Numbered from the stretch's first letter, positions 17,582 through 26,060 are shown. The stretch: 64,000 bases of DNA from Duganella sp. BJB480 (GCA_003416985.1 QVIN01000001.1:744001-808000), one strand, 5' to 3'. Notes: generated by a model not told the origin, from the sequence alone. Made by a program: numbers and translations.

Positions 17582-17583
17582 CA

Positions 17584-17673
17584 TTGGGGTCAAGTCTGAC
17601 ATTCGGACACGGCCTCTGCCGTAGCGGCCGCGCTACGGCAGAGGCCGTGTCCGAATGTCAGACTTGACCCCAA
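17584..17673. repeat. 90-bp perfect palindrome (43-bp arms, 4-base loop)
   Basis: Bases 17584-17626 and 17631-17673 are exact reverse complements around the loop GCCG. The outer arm starts TTGGGGTCAAGTCTGACATT. The element starts two bases after the yaaA stop codon and lies just before the intrinsic terminator. A perfect 43-bp stem far exceeds a terminator and lacks its own U-run. It resembles mobile palindromic intergenic elements (REP/MITE class) rather than a regulatory site; that class assignment is inference. Confidence 0.9.
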
Positions 17674-17686
17674 AATTGCCGTAAAA

Positions 17687-17712
17687 AAAACCGGGACCTG
17701 GGTCCCGGTTTT
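17687..17712. terminator. Bidirectional intrinsic terminator between yaaA and bamD
   Basis: A 12-bp stem (AAAACCGGGACC / GGTCCCGGTTTT) with a two-base loop, flanked by A-run and T-run. It sits between convergent yaaA (+) and bamD (-) and can serve both. Confidence 0.85.
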
Positions 17713-17725
17713 CGCTGGGGCTGGC

Positions 17726-18526
17726 TTAGTTCCAGAGTTTCCACCAGTGACGTTCGGCTTTCTTGCCTTCGTCGAGGAACTTGCTCGATGGGTAGTTCAG
17801 CTTGAACACGCGCATGGTGTCGTCGCGCAGTTCGGTCATGCCCAGCTTGTCGTAGCTGCGGATCATGATGAACAGCGCTTCCTCGATCGCCGGCGAGTCG
17901 CGGTAGTCGTTCATGATGCCCATGGCGCGGTTGGCCGCTGCCAGGTAGGCGCCACGGCGGTAGTAGTAGCGCGCCACGTGCACTTCATACGATGCCATCG
18001 CGTTGATCAGGTAACGCATCCGGTCCAGCGAATCCGGCGTATACTTGCTGTTCGGGAACTTGTCGACCAGCTGCTTGAAGGCCGCGTAGGCTTCGCGCGT
18101 GGCTTTCGGGTCGCGCTCGGTGGCGTCCTGCTCGTAGATGAAGTTCAGGAAACCGATCTGGTCGTTGAAGTTGATCAGGCCGCGCAGGTAGTACATGTAG
18201 TCGACGTTGGCGTGGTTCGGGTGCAGCTTGATGAAGCGCTCCACGGCCGCCAGCGCCTGGGCCTGGTCCTGCGATTTGTAGTAGGCGTAGGCGATCTGCA
18301 TCTGCGCCTGCTGGGCGTAGGTGCCGAACGGATAGCTCGATTCCAGCTTCTCGTACAACTGAATTGCGCGTTCGTAGTGCTGTCCTTCCAGCTCTTCGCT
18401 CGCCTCCGAGTATAATTTCGTAGCGCTCCAACCTTTAGTCTCGTCGATTTTCTCCGAGAACAAACCGCAAGCGGACAAACTAAGCAGAACCAACGTTGCT
18501 GCGACTACTTTCAATTTTTTTTGCAT
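17726..18526 (-). CDS. bamD: Outer-membrane protein assembly factor BamD
   Basis: A 266-residue lipoprotein of the BAM complex, which inserts beta-barrel proteins into the outer membrane. The ATG at 18526 gives MQKKLKVVAATLVLLSLSAC, a lipoprotein signal with lipobox Cys at residue 20; a start nine codons upstream is less likely. The mature part is made of TPR-like repeats (YERAIQLYEKLESSYPFGTY, QALAAVERFIKLHPNHANVD, YAAFKQLVDKFPNSKY). It diverges from rluD, the usual arrangement in beta- and gammaproteobacteria. Confidence 0.95.
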   Translation of the reverse strand: MQKKLKVVAATLVLLSLSACGLFSEKIDETKGWSATKLYSEASEELEGQHYERAIQLYEKLESSYPFGTYAQQAQMQIAYAYYKSQDQAQALAAVERFIKLHPNHANVDYMYYLRGLINFNDQIGFLNFIYEQDATERDPKATREAYAAFKQLVDKFPNSKYTPDSLDRMRYLINAMASYEVHVARYYYRRGAYLAAANRAMGIMNDYRDSPAIEEALFIMIRSYDKLGMTELRDDTMRVFKLNYPSSKFLDEGKKAERHWWKLWN

Positions 18527-18570
18527 ATGTTTTGCAAGAAGCTGTTTAACCAAAGTTTTACAATAGGCTG

Positions 18571-18576
18571 ATTATA
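18571..18576 (-). promoter_or_regulatory. -10 element for bamD
   Basis: Reads TATAAT on the - strand, 45 bases before the bamD start, in the bamD-rluD divergent spacer. No strong -35 hexamer is visible at the right distance. Confidence 0.45.
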
Positions 18577-18591
18577 GCCGATGGGAATGCT

Positions 18592-19638
18592 GTGATATTA
18601 ACTCCAAAGCCGAATTTGGCCGATTCTTCCTCCGATCACGATGCCGACGCCGACCTGCTGGTCGAGCAGGACGGTGATTTTGGCGAGGACGACGGCCTGG
18701 CTCCGATCCATCTGGAACTGACCCCCGAAGTCTGCGGCCAACGCCTGGACAAGGTGATCTCCCACCTGGTCCCGCAATTTTCACGCGGCCGCCTGCAAAT
18801 GTGGATCACCGACGGCTTCGTCACCGTCGACGGCAAGCCGGCCAAGTCCACCAAGGACACCGTCTACGGCGACGAGAAGATCGTCATTCTGCCCCAACCG
18901 GCGCCGGAAGACGAGGCTTTTAAACCGGAACCGATGGAACTTAACATCGTTTACGAAGATGAGCACTTGATGGTCATTAACAAACCGGCCGGCCTGGTGG
19001 TCCATCCGGGCGCCGGCAACTGGTCCGGCACGCTGCTCAACGGCCTGCTGCACCACTGCCCGCAGCTGTCGGGCGTGCCGCGCGCCGGCATCGTCCACCG
19101 CCTGGACAAGGACACCAGCGGCCTGATGGTGGTCGGCAAGACGCTGCCGGCCCAGACCGACCTGGTGCGCCAGCTGGCCGCGCGCACCGTCAAGCGCGAG
19201 TATTTCGCCGTGGTGTGGGGCATGCCGCGCATCAGCGGCACCATCGATTCCTCGATGGGCCGCCATCCCAAGGACCGCATCAAGATGGCGGTCTCGACCG
19301 GCATGGGCTCCAAGCCGGCCATCACCCACTACCAGGTGCTGGGCGGCGGCAAGCTGGGCGAGGGCCGTCCGGTCACGCTGGTTCAGTGTCGCCTGGAAAC
19401 TGGCCGCACCCACCAGATCCGCGTGCACATGATGTCGATCGGCTTCCCGCTGGTCGGCGACACCACCTACGGCAAGCAGCACCTGGCGGATTACTTCCCG
19501 CGCCAGGCGCTGCAAGCGCGCCGCCTGGGCCTGGTCCATCCGGCCACCGGCGAGCAATGCGAGTGGACCGTGCCGCTGGCCGACGACTTCGCCGAGCTGC
19601 TGGCCCGGGCCGGCATCGAAGTACCGGAAGGCATCTGA
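18592..19638 (+). CDS. rluD: 23S rRNA pseudouridine synthase RluD
   Basis: A 348-residue RluD-family enzyme. It has an N-terminal S4-like RNA-binding domain (QRLDKVISHLVPQFSRGRLQMWI) after an acidic tail, and the catalytic motif HRLDKDTSGLMVV with the essential Asp, then GRTHQIRVHM. It makes pseudouridines in helix 69 of 23S rRNA (positions 1911, 1915, 1917 in E. coli). Start is GTG at 18592. It overlaps pgeF by one base in TGATG, so the two are probably co-translated. The acidic N-terminal extension is somewhat longer than in E. coli. Confidence 0.93.
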   Translation: MILTPKPNLADSSSDHDADADLLVEQDGDFGEDDGLAPIHLELTPEVCGQRLDKVISHLVPQFSRGRLQMWITDGFVTVDGKPAKSTKDTVYGDEKIVILPQPAPEDEAFKPEPMELNIVYEDEHLMVINKPAGLVVHPGAGNWSGTLLNGLLHHCPQLSGVPRAGIVHRLDKDTSGLMVVGKTLPAQTDLVRQLAARTVKREYFAVVWGMPRISGTIDSSMGRHPKDRIKMAVSTGMGSKPAITHYQVLGGGKLGEGRPVTLVQCRLETGRTHQIRVHMMSIGFPLVGDTTYGKQHLADYFPRQALQARRLGLVHPATGEQCEWTVPLADDFAELLARAGIEVPEGI

Positions 19639-20426
19639 TGTCCGGCCTGCCGCAATGGTTGATCCCGCACTGGCCCGGCCTGCCGGCCAATGTGGGCGCG
19701 CTGTCGACCACGCGGCGCGGCGGCGTCAGTCCCGTGCCGTATGACGACGGCATGGGGCAGGGCGGCCTGAACCTGGGCACCCACGTCGGCGACCAGCCGC
19801 ACAATGTCGCGCAAAACCGCGAGATCGTGCGCGCCATGCTGCCGGGCGCCCCCGCCTGGTTGTCGCAGGTGCACGGCGCGACGGTGGTGGATGTGGCCAG
19901 GATCGGCCCGCAAGAGGTGCCGGAGGCGGACGCGAGCCTCTCAACCATGCCGGGCAAGGTGTGCGTGGTGATGACGGCCGACTGCCTGCCGGTGCTGTTC
20001 TGCGATGTCGAGGGCAAGGTCGTCGCGGCGGCGCACGCGGGCTGGCGTGGACTGGCCGGCGGCGTGCTGGAAAACACGATCGACGCGATGCGTGCGGCCG
20101 GCGCCGGCGAGCTGATGGCCTGGATGGGGCCGGCGATCGGCCCCTATCAGTTCGAGGTCGGCCCGGAAGTGCGCCAGACCTTCCTGAACGACGCGCTCGA
20201 CGATTCCGGCGTGCGCCATGTGGAGGCGGCGTTCACGCCCGTGGAAGGCAAGCCGGGCAAGCATCTGGCCGACATCTACGGGCTGGCGCGCTACCGCCTG
20301 CACCGGGCAGGCGTGAAGCAGGTGCATGGCGGCGAGTTCTGCACCGTGTCCAATTCCGGCCGTTTTTACTCCTTCCGGCGCGACGGCGTCACCGGCCGGC
20401 AGGCGGCGCTGATTTGGATCAAATGA
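19638..20426 (+). CDS. pgeF: Peptidoglycan editing factor / purine nucleoside phosphorylase PgeF (YfiH, laccase domain)
   Basis: A 262-residue Cu-oxidase_4 domain protein. Conserved features are LSQVHGATVV, VMTADCLPVLFCD and AAAHAGWRGLAGGVLENTI, which give the His/Cys metal-site residues, and WMGPAIGPYQFEVG. The family removes wrongly incorporated amino acids from peptidoglycan precursors and has purine nucleoside phosphorylase activity; older names are polyphenol oxidase or laccase. The ATG at 19638 overlaps the rluD stop. Gene order rluD-pgeF is conserved across proteobacteria. Confidence 0.9.
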   Translation: MSGLPQWLIPHWPGLPANVGALSTTRRGGVSPVPYDDGMGQGGLNLGTHVGDQPHNVAQNREIVRAMLPGAPAWLSQVHGATVVDVARIGPQEVPEADASLSTMPGKVCVVMTADCLPVLFCDVEGKVVAAAHAGWRGLAGGVLENTIDAMRAAGAGELMAWMGPAIGPYQFEVGPEVRQTFLNDALDDSGVRHVEAAFTPVEGKPGKHLADIYGLARYRLHRAGVKQVHGGEFCTVSNSGRFYSFRRDGVTGRQAALIWIK

Positions 20427-20443
20427 ATCGAGGCGGCGCGGGC

Positions 20444-20656
20444 TTACTCTTCGCGTCCGGCCTGGCGGGCTTCGTGCGCCGCCAGCTCGGCGGCGCGGCG
20501 GCGGGCTTTCCGCTTGCCGCTGCCGGCGATGTAAATCAATGTGCTCAGCGGCAGCACGCAATAGAACAAAAACGTTACAATTCCCGCAACGACGGTGGGC
20601 TCGGTCAGGGCCATCAGTCCGACCACGTAAATCCAAGCAATAGCAACAATCAGCAT
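20444..20656 (-). CDS. Small two-helix membrane protein, unknown
   Basis: A 70-residue protein with two hydrophobic stretches (LIVAIAWIYVVGLMAL and VVAGIVTFLFYCVLPLSTLIYIAG) and a highly basic, Ala/Arg-rich cytoplasmic tail (GKRKARRRAAELAAHEARQ). The organisation is typical of real small inner-membrane proteins rather than a shadow: it lies in the gap between pgeF and phaC on the opposite strand, and no other gene uses this DNA. I do not recognise a family. It may influence the adjacent PHA locus only by position. Confidence 0.6.
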   Translation of the reverse strand: MLIVAIAWIYVVGLMALTEPTVVAGIVTFLFYCVLPLSTLIYIAGSGKRKARRRAAELAAHEARQAGREE

Positions 20657-20701
20657 CAGCAGCCCAAGTAAAGATATTTAACTATTTTTAGGGAATCAAA
20701 C

Positions 20702-22438
20702 ATGAATTTGCCAGATCCTCAAGCCATTGCCAACGCCTGGATGTCGCAGATGAGCGACCCCGGTCAGTGGCAATCCTGGTTCAACGTGGCGCCCACGACG
20801 GACGCCAATCCGTTGGCCGCCATGATGCAGGATGTGGGCGCCTCGGTGAAGCCGGAGGCCATGGAGCAGCTGAAAAACCAGTATCTGCAAGATTTTGGCG
20901 TGTTGTGGCAGGAATTTTTGGCCGGTAAAACGCCGGAAGTGGCCGACCGCCGCTTCACCTCGTCCGCCTGGCAGGGCAATCCCATGTCGTCGTTCAATGC
21001 GGCATCATACCTGCTCAACGCCAAATTCCTGAATGCCATGGTCGATACCGTGGACGCTTCGACCCAGCAGAAGCAGAAAATCCGCTTTGCGGTGCAACAG
21101 ATTATCGATGCCATGTCGCCGGCCAACTTCCTGGCCACCAATCCCGAGGCGCAGCAAAAGCTGATCGAGACCAAGGGCGAGAGCCTGACCAAAGGCCTGG
21201 CCAACATGCTGGCCGACATGAACAAGGGCCATATCTCGCTGTCGGACGAGTCGGCGTTCGAGGTCGGCCGCAACCTGGCCACGACCGAGGGCACGGTGGT
21301 GTACGAGAACCCGCTGTTCCAGCTGATCCAGTACAAGCCGGTCACGCCCACGGTGCACCAGCGCCCGCTGCTGATGGTCCCGCCTTGCATCAACAAGTTC
21401 TACATCCTTGACCTGCAACCGGAAAACTCGCTGGTGCGCTACGCGGTGGAGCAGGGCAACAGCGTGTTCCTGATCTCGTGGAGCAATCCCGACCAGTCGC
21501 TGGCCGGCACCACCTGGGACGACTACGTCGACCAGGGCGTGATCGAAGCCATCCACGTGGTGCAGGACATCAGCGGCCAGGACCAGATGAACATGCTGGG
21601 CTTCTGCGTCGGCGGCACCCTGGTGTCGACCGCGCTGGCGGTGCTGGCGGCGCGCGGCGAGAAGCCGGCCTCCAGCCTGACCCTGCTGACCACCTTCCTC
21701 GATTTCAGCGATACCGGCGTGCTCGACGTGTTCGTCGACGAAGCCCAGGTGTCCATGCGTGAGCAGCAACTGAAGGCCGGCGGCCTGATGCCGGGCCGCG
21801 ACCTGGCCAGCACCTTCTCCAGCCTGCGTCCGAACGACCTGGTGTGGAACTACGTGCAGTCCAACTATTTGAAGGGCAACGAGCCGCCGCCGTTCGACCT
21901 GCTGTACTGGAACTCGGACAGCACCAACCTGCCGGGCCCGATGTTCTGCTGGTACCTGCGCAACACCTACCTGGAAAACAAGCTCAAGACCGGCAAGCTG
22001 ACGGTGGCGGGGCAGAAGGTCGACCTGGGCAGCATCGACGCGCCGGCCTTTATCTACGGCTCGCGCGAGGACCACATCGTGCCGTGGATGTCGGCCTTCG
22101 GCTCGATGAACATCCTCAACCCGGGCAAGGTCAAGGCCAACCGTTTCGTGCTGGGCGCGTCCGGCCACATCGCCGGCGTGATCAACTCGCCGGTGAAGAA
22201 CAAGCGCAGCTACTGGACCAACGACAAGCCGCTGGGCCGCGCCGCCGCCAAGCCGCAGGACGGCGAGGCCTGGATGGCCGGCGCCACCGAGAATCCCGGC
22301 AGCTGGTGGCCGGAATGGGCCAAGTTCCTGGCCGAGCACGGCGGCAAGGACGTCAAGCCGAAAGCCAAGCCGGGCAATGCCCGCTACAAGGCCATCGAAC
22401 CGGCGCCCGGCCGCTACGTGAAGGTGCGCGCGGATTAA
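20702..22438 (+). CDS. phaC: Class I polyhydroxyalkanoate synthase
   Basis: A 578-residue PHA synthase that polymerises (R)-3-hydroxyacyl-CoA on granule surfaces. The lipase-like box is GFCVGG with catalytic Cys302; the matching Asp457 is in GSREDHIVPW and His489 in GASGHIAGV. The N-terminal alpha-helical PhaC_N domain (QGNPMSSFNAASYLLNA) and total length fit class I enzymes, which prefer short-chain (C3-C5) monomers and need no PhaE or PhaR subunit. phaR follows, but phaA and phaB are not in the window, so monomer supply genes lie elsewhere. Confidence 0.95.
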   Translation: MNLPDPQAIANAWMSQMSDPGQWQSWFNVAPTTDANPLAAMMQDVGASVKPEAMEQLKNQYLQDFGVLWQEFLAGKTPEVADRRFTSSAWQGNPMSSFNAASYLLNAKFLNAMVDTVDASTQQKQKIRFAVQQIIDAMSPANFLATNPEAQQKLIETKGESLTKGLANMLADMNKGHISLSDESAFEVGRNLATTEGTVVYENPLFQLIQYKPVTPTVHQRPLLMVPPCINKFYILDLQPENSLVRYAVEQGNSVFLISWSNPDQSLAGTTWDDYVDQGVIEAIHVVQDISGQDQMNMLGFCVGGTLVSTALAVLAARGEKPASSLTLLTTFLDFSDTGVLDVFVDEAQVSMREQQLKAGGLMPGRDLASTFSSLRPNDLVWNYVQSNYLKGNEPPPFDLLYWNSDSTNLPGPMFCWYLRNTYLENKLKTGKLTVAGQKVDLGSIDAPAFIYGSREDHIVPWMSAFGSMNILNPGKVKANRFVLGASGHIAGVINSPVKNKRSYWTNDKPLGRAAAKPQDGEAWMAGATENPGSWWPEWAKFLAEHGGKDVKPKAKPGNARYKAIEPAPGRYVKVRAD

Positions 22439-22542
22439 TGCCGGCAGGGGAAAAGCACGATATTGTCGATCTGTAAATTTGGTTGCGTTGCAATAAAACC
22501 TAAAAGTTATATCAGATTGTGCAAGATCCGCTTGTTCCCCTC

Positions 22543-22548
22543 TATAAT
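22543..22548 (+). promoter_or_regulatory. -10 element upstream of phaR
   Basis: A perfect TATAAT in the phaC-phaR spacer, about 92 bases before the phaR start. The best upstream hexamer, TTGTGC at 22517-22522, is 20 bases away, longer than ideal. The AT-rich surroundings support a real promoter that makes phaR partly independent of phaC. Confidence 0.5.
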
Positions 22549-22569
22549 AGGAATAGTAGGCTAGTGGGA

Positions 22570-22595
22570 AAGCGGACCGAAGTTCGCTTTTTTTT
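22570..22595 (+). terminator. Hairpin with T8 tract in the phaR leader
   Basis: A seven-pair stem with one mismatch (AAGCGGA / TTCGCTT) is followed by eight T residues. It lies after the phaR -10 element and before the phaR start, so it could end phaC transcripts or act as an attenuator on phaR. The stem is short, so efficiency is uncertain. Confidence 0.5.
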
Positions 22596-22639
22596 CGAAT
22601 TGTTAGAGTACGCGCTGCGGCGCAATAAGTGGACTTGTG

Positions 22640-23203
22640 ATGAGTAGTGCGAAAAAAAATGCTGACCGTCTGATCAAAAAATACCCGAACCGCCGTCTGT
22701 ACGACACGCAGACCAGTTCCTACATCACGCTGACGGACGTCAAGCAGCTGGTGCTGGACAACGAAGAATTCACCGTGGTTGACGCCAAGACCAACGAAGA
22801 CCTGAGCCGCAGCATCCTGCTGCAGATCATCCTGGAAGAAGAGGCCAGCGGCGCGCCGATGTTCTCCAGCGACGTGCTGGCGCAGATCATCCGCTTCTAC
22901 GGCCACGCCATGCAGGGCATGATGGGCTCGTACCTGGAAAAGAACGTGCAGGCCTTCACCGACATCCAGCGCAAGTTCACCGGCAGCGCGGTCGGCGGCC
23001 TGGAAGGCAAGCCCTTCAGCCCTGAAATGTGGACCCAGTTCATGAACGTCCAGGGCCCGATGATGCAGGGCATGATGAACAACTACATCGACCAGAGCAA
23101 GAGCCTGTTCGTGCAGATGCAGGAACAGATGCAAAACCAGAGCAAGAACATCTTCGGCACCTTCCCGTTCGTGCCCGGCGTACCGCCGACCGACAAGAAG
23201 TAA
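22640..23203 (+). CDS. phaR: PHA synthesis repressor PhaR
   Basis: A 187-residue regulator with the PHB/PHA accumulation DNA-binding domain at the N-terminus (LIKKYPNRRLYDTQTSSYIT, FTVVDAKTNEDLSRSILLQI) and an amphipathic Gln/Met-rich C-terminal half (MMNNYIDQSKSLFVQMQEQM) that fits binding to PHA granules. PhaR represses phasin and its own gene and is titrated off DNA by nascent granules. The ATG at 22640 is preferred to the GTG one codon before it. A classical terminator follows. Confidence 0.93.
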   Translation: MSSAKKNADRLIKKYPNRRLYDTQTSSYITLTDVKQLVLDNEEFTVVDAKTNEDLSRSILLQIILEEEASGAPMFSSDVLAQIIRFYGHAMQGMMGSYLEKNVQAFTDIQRKFTGSAVGGLEGKPFSPEMWTQFMNVQGPMMQGMMNNYIDQSKSLFVQMQEQMQNQSKNIFGTFPFVPGVPPTDKK

Positions 23204-23226
23204 TCCTTCACCGTTCGCGGTCATCA

Positions 23227-23262
23227 AAACGGCACAGCCACCTCGGTCGCTGTGCCGTTTTT
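23227..23262 (+). terminator. Intrinsic terminator of phaR
   Basis: A 12-bp perfect stem (AAACGGCACAGC / GCTGTGCCGTTT) with a ten-base loop and a T-run, 24 bases after the phaR stop. Confidence 0.85.
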
Positions 23263-23293
23263 GTAGCCAAGTTACAAAAACTCCAGAATTTCT

Positions 23294-23323
23294 TTGACAC
23301 TTGAATTTCTTCGGTAGTACTAT
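23294..23323 (+). promoter_or_regulatory. Promoter of the beta-glucosidase/sugar ABC operon
   Basis: A consensus -35 TTGACA (23294-23299), an 18-base spacer and -10 TACTAT (23318-23323). Predicted transcription start is near 23330, just before the LacI-type operator. Confidence 0.7.
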
Positions 23324-23334
23324 CGACAACTGAT

Positions 23335-23350
23335 GTGGAAACGCTTCCAC
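23335..23350. promoter_or_regulatory. LacI-family operator
   Basis: GTGGAAACGCTTCCAC: six-base perfect arms around a central CpG, the classic LacI/GalR-type operator shape. It begins about five bases after the predicted transcription start, a position suited to repression. The likely ligand-responsive regulator is the LacI-family gene at 30130-31149. Confidence 0.75.
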
Positions 23351-23375
23351 TTGACGATCAGATGAAGGAGTTGTT

Positions 23376-24752
23376 GTGGCAGGCTATGCATCCGTTGCAC
23401 TGGAAGAGACGTTTTCCCCGCCGGCCGGTTCGGTCCTCTGGAACAAGGAATTTCTGATGGGCGCCGCCACGGCGGCCTATCAAATCGAAGGCGCCGTCGC
23501 CGAAGACGGCCGCATCCCCTCGATCTGGGACACCTTCTCGGCCACGCCGGGCAAGACGCTGGCAGGCGACACCGGCGCCGTCGCCTGCGACCACTATCAC
23601 CGCTGGGAAGAGGATGTCGAACTGCTGGCCAGCCTGAACGTCGGCGCCTACCGCCTGTCGATCGCCTGGCCGCGCGTGATGACGGAGGACGGCGCTCCCA
23701 ACCACGCGGGCATCGCCTTCTACCGCAAGCTGCTGACGGCCCTGCGCGCCAAGGGTTTGAAGACCTTCGTCACGCTGTATCACTGGGACCTGCCGCAGCA
23801 CCTTGAAGACCAGGGCGGCTGGACCAACCGCGACACCGCCTACCGCTTCGCCGAATACGCCGACATGATCAGCAGGGAGCTGGCGGGCCTGGTCGACGCA
23901 TGGGCCACGCTGAACGAGCCATGGTGCTCGGCCATGCACGGCTACGGCACCGGCCATCACGCGCCAGGCAAGCGGGATGTGGTGCTGGCCACGCGCGCCA
24001 TGCATCACCTGCTGCTGGGCCACGGCCTGGCGGCGGCACGCCTGCGCGCCAACGATCCGGCCGCGCAGGTGGGCATCGTCACCAACGTCGGCCGCGGCAC
24101 CAGCAACGGCGCGACCGACGCCGACCAGCACGCGGCCTGGCTGTTCGAACTCCAGCACAACAACTGGATACTCGATCCGCTGCTGAAGAAGTCCTATCCG
24201 TCCGCGCTGTGGGAGTTGTGGCCCGGCGCCGAACCGCCGGTGCACGCGGGCGACATGGAGGTCATCGGTTGCAAGCTCGATTTCCTCGGCATCAATTACT
24301 ACTTCCGCACCAACGTCGTCAGCGACGGTAAGCATGGTTATCTGGAGGTCGATCTGGAAGGCGTGGAGCGCACGCAGATGGGATGGGAAGTCTATCCCGA
24401 GGGCCTGCGCCATTTGCTGGTCGGCTTCCATCGCGACTATCCGAACCTGCCGCCGATTTACATCACCGAAAACGGCACCGCGTCCGACGACCAGGTGGTC
24501 GACGGCGAGGTCGATGACAGAAGCCGGATCTCGTTCCTGAACCGGCACCTGGCTGCGGTGGATCAAGCGGTGAAGGAGGGCGTCGATGTGCGCGGCTATT
24601 TCATCTGGTCGCTGATGGACAATTTCGAATGGGCTTTCGGCTACGAGCGCCGCTTCGGTATCATCCACGTGGACTACGCGACCCAGAAGCGCACGCTGAA
24701 ACGCAGCGCCAAACTGGTGACGCAATTCCTGGCTGAGCGGAACAGCAAATAA
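23376..24752 (+). CDS. Family GH1 beta-glucosidase
   Basis: A 458-residue GH1 enzyme without signal peptide, so cytoplasmic. The acid/base is Glu181 in TLNEPW and the nucleophile Glu365 in YITENGTA. The N-terminal GAATAAYQIEGA and the C-terminal FIWSLMDNFEWAFGYERRFG are also family signatures. It should split cellobiose or other beta-glucosides brought in by the ABC importer encoded next. Start is GTG at 23376 with GAAGGAG just upstream. It is the first gene of the LacI-controlled operon. Exact substrate cannot be read from sequence. Confidence 0.93.
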   Translation: MAGYASVALEETFSPPAGSVLWNKEFLMGAATAAYQIEGAVAEDGRIPSIWDTFSATPGKTLAGDTGAVACDHYHRWEEDVELLASLNVGAYRLSIAWPRVMTEDGAPNHAGIAFYRKLLTALRAKGLKTFVTLYHWDLPQHLEDQGGWTNRDTAYRFAEYADMISRELAGLVDAWATLNEPWCSAMHGYGTGHHAPGKRDVVLATRAMHHLLLGHGLAAARLRANDPAAQVGIVTNVGRGTSNGATDADQHAAWLFELQHNNWILDPLLKKSYPSALWELWPGAEPPVHAGDMEVIGCKLDFLGINYYFRTNVVSDGKHGYLEVDLEGVERTQMGWEVYPEGLRHLLVGFHRDYPNLPPIYITENGTASDDQVVDGEVDDRSRISFLNRHLAAVDQAVKEGVDVRGYFIWSLMDNFEWAFGYERRFGIIHVDYATQKRTLKRSAKLVTQFLAERNSK

Positions 24753-24781
24753 TTGAACTTCCGGCAGCCATCCGAATAAAA

Positions 24782-24798
24782 TGGGCGCTCGACGCCCA
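24782..24798 (+). other. Intercistronic hairpin before the binding-protein gene
   Basis: TGGGCG and CGCCCA form a six-bp stem around a five-base loop, 12 bases before the start codon at 24810. Such hairpins between the first gene and the binding-protein gene can protect the downstream mRNA and raise binding-protein yield. That role is inferred. Confidence 0.35.
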
Positions 24799-24809
24799 CT
24801 GGAGACAGA

Positions 24810-26057
24810 ATGATTAAGGCTACAAAACTGGCGAGCGCCGTCGCGCTCACGCTGGCGGCATGCGGCGCGGCCAGCGCGCAGGCGCCCGCACCGCTGAAGG
24901 CGACCGTGATCCACTGGTGGACCTCGGGCGGCGAATCCCAGGCCGTCAAGCAGTTCGCGGACGCCTACAACAAGGCCGGTGGACTCTGGATCGACAACGC
25001 CATCGCCGGCGCCGACCAGTCGCGCGCCACCACCATCAACCGCATCGTCGGCGGCAATGCGCCGACGGCGGCGCAGTTCAACACCTCCAAGCAGTTCCGC
25101 GATTTCGTCGAGCAGGGTTTGCTCAACAACGTGGACGACGTAGCCGCCGCCGGAAAATGGGACCAGATCATGCCGCCGTCGATACTGGCCGCGATCAAGA
25201 TCAACGGCCACTTCTACGCCGCGCCGGTGGACATCCACATGCCGGCCTGGTTCTTCTACTCCAAGGCCGCGTATAAAAAAGCCGGCATCACCAACGAGCC
25301 GCAGACCTGGGACGAGTTCCTGGCGCAGCTGGCCAAGCTGAAGGCCGCGGGCGTGGTGCCGCTGGCCTTCGGCGGCCAGGTATGGCAGGAGAAGATCACC
25401 TTCGACGCCATCTTCGCGATGGTGGGCGGGGCCGACCTGTACCTGAAGGTGTACCGCGACCGCGACCAGAAGGCCGTGATGTCGCCGGCCTTCAAGCAGG
25501 TGCTGGTCGATTTCAAGAAGCTGAAGGCCTTTGTGGATGCCGGCTCGCCGGGCCGCAATTGGAACGACGCGACGGCCATGGTCGTCAGCGGCAAGGCCGG
25601 CGTGCAGATCATGGGCGACTGGGCCAAGGGCGAGTTCTCGTCGGCCAAGCAGGTGGCGGGCAAGGACTTCGGCTGCTTCCCCGGCTTCGGCCCCAAGGCG
25701 CCGTACATCGTCGCCGGCGACGCCTTCGTGTTCCCGAAAACCACCGACGCCAACGCCGTCAAGGCGCAGAAGCTGTTGGCGACGGTGGTCACTTCGCCGG
25801 CCGCGCAGGTGGCCTTCAACTCGCGCAAGGGCGCGATCCCGATCCGGGGCGATGTCGATGAATCCACGCTGGATATCTGCGCGAAGCAGGGCCTGGCTAT
25901 CATCAAGGACAAGAGCCGCCAGCTGCCAAACTCCGAAATGCTGGCGACGCCCGACACCACCGGCGCGCTGCAGGACGTGCTGACCAGCTACTGGAACAAG
26001 AACCAATCGCCGGAAGACGCGCAGAAGGCCTTCGCCCGCGCGCTGAAGGATCAATAA
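24810..26057 (+). CDS. Sugar ABC transporter substrate-binding protein (glucose/mannose GtsA type)
   Basis: A 415-residue periplasmic binding protein of the solute-binding family 1. A signal peptide ends ASAQA, and the mature start is VIHWWTSGGESQAVKQF, highly similar in pattern to GtsA-type glucose-binding proteins. Other landmarks are GNAPTAAQF, PVDIHMPAWFFYS and VQIMGDWAKGEF. It captures a sugar for the two permeases encoded directly downstream. With the adjacent beta-glucosidase the ligand may be cellobiose or glucose; sequence alone does not decide. Confidence 0.88.
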   Translation: MIKATKLASAVALTLAACGAASAQAPAPLKATVIHWWTSGGESQAVKQFADAYNKAGGLWIDNAIAGADQSRATTINRIVGGNAPTAAQFNTSKQFRDFVEQGLLNNVDDVAAAGKWDQIMPPSILAAIKINGHFYAAPVDIHMPAWFFYSKAAYKKAGITNEPQTWDEFLAQLAKLKAAGVVPLAFGGQVWQEKITFDAIFAMVGGADLYLKVYRDRDQKAVMSPAFKQVLVDFKKLKAFVDAGSPGRNWNDATAMVVSGKAGVQIMGDWAKGEFSSAKQVAGKDFGCFPGFGPKAPYIVAGDAFVFPKTTDANAVKAQKLLATVVTSPAAQVAFNSRKGAIPIRGDVDESTLDICAKQGLAIIKDKSRQLPNSEMLATPDTTGALQDVLTSYWNKNQSPEDAQKAFARALKDQ

Positions 26058-26060
26058 GCC

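Noticed and set aside
17584..17673. The 90-bp palindrome as the yaaA terminator
   Set aside because: No T-run follows the stem, and a proper terminator lies directly after it at 17687-17712.
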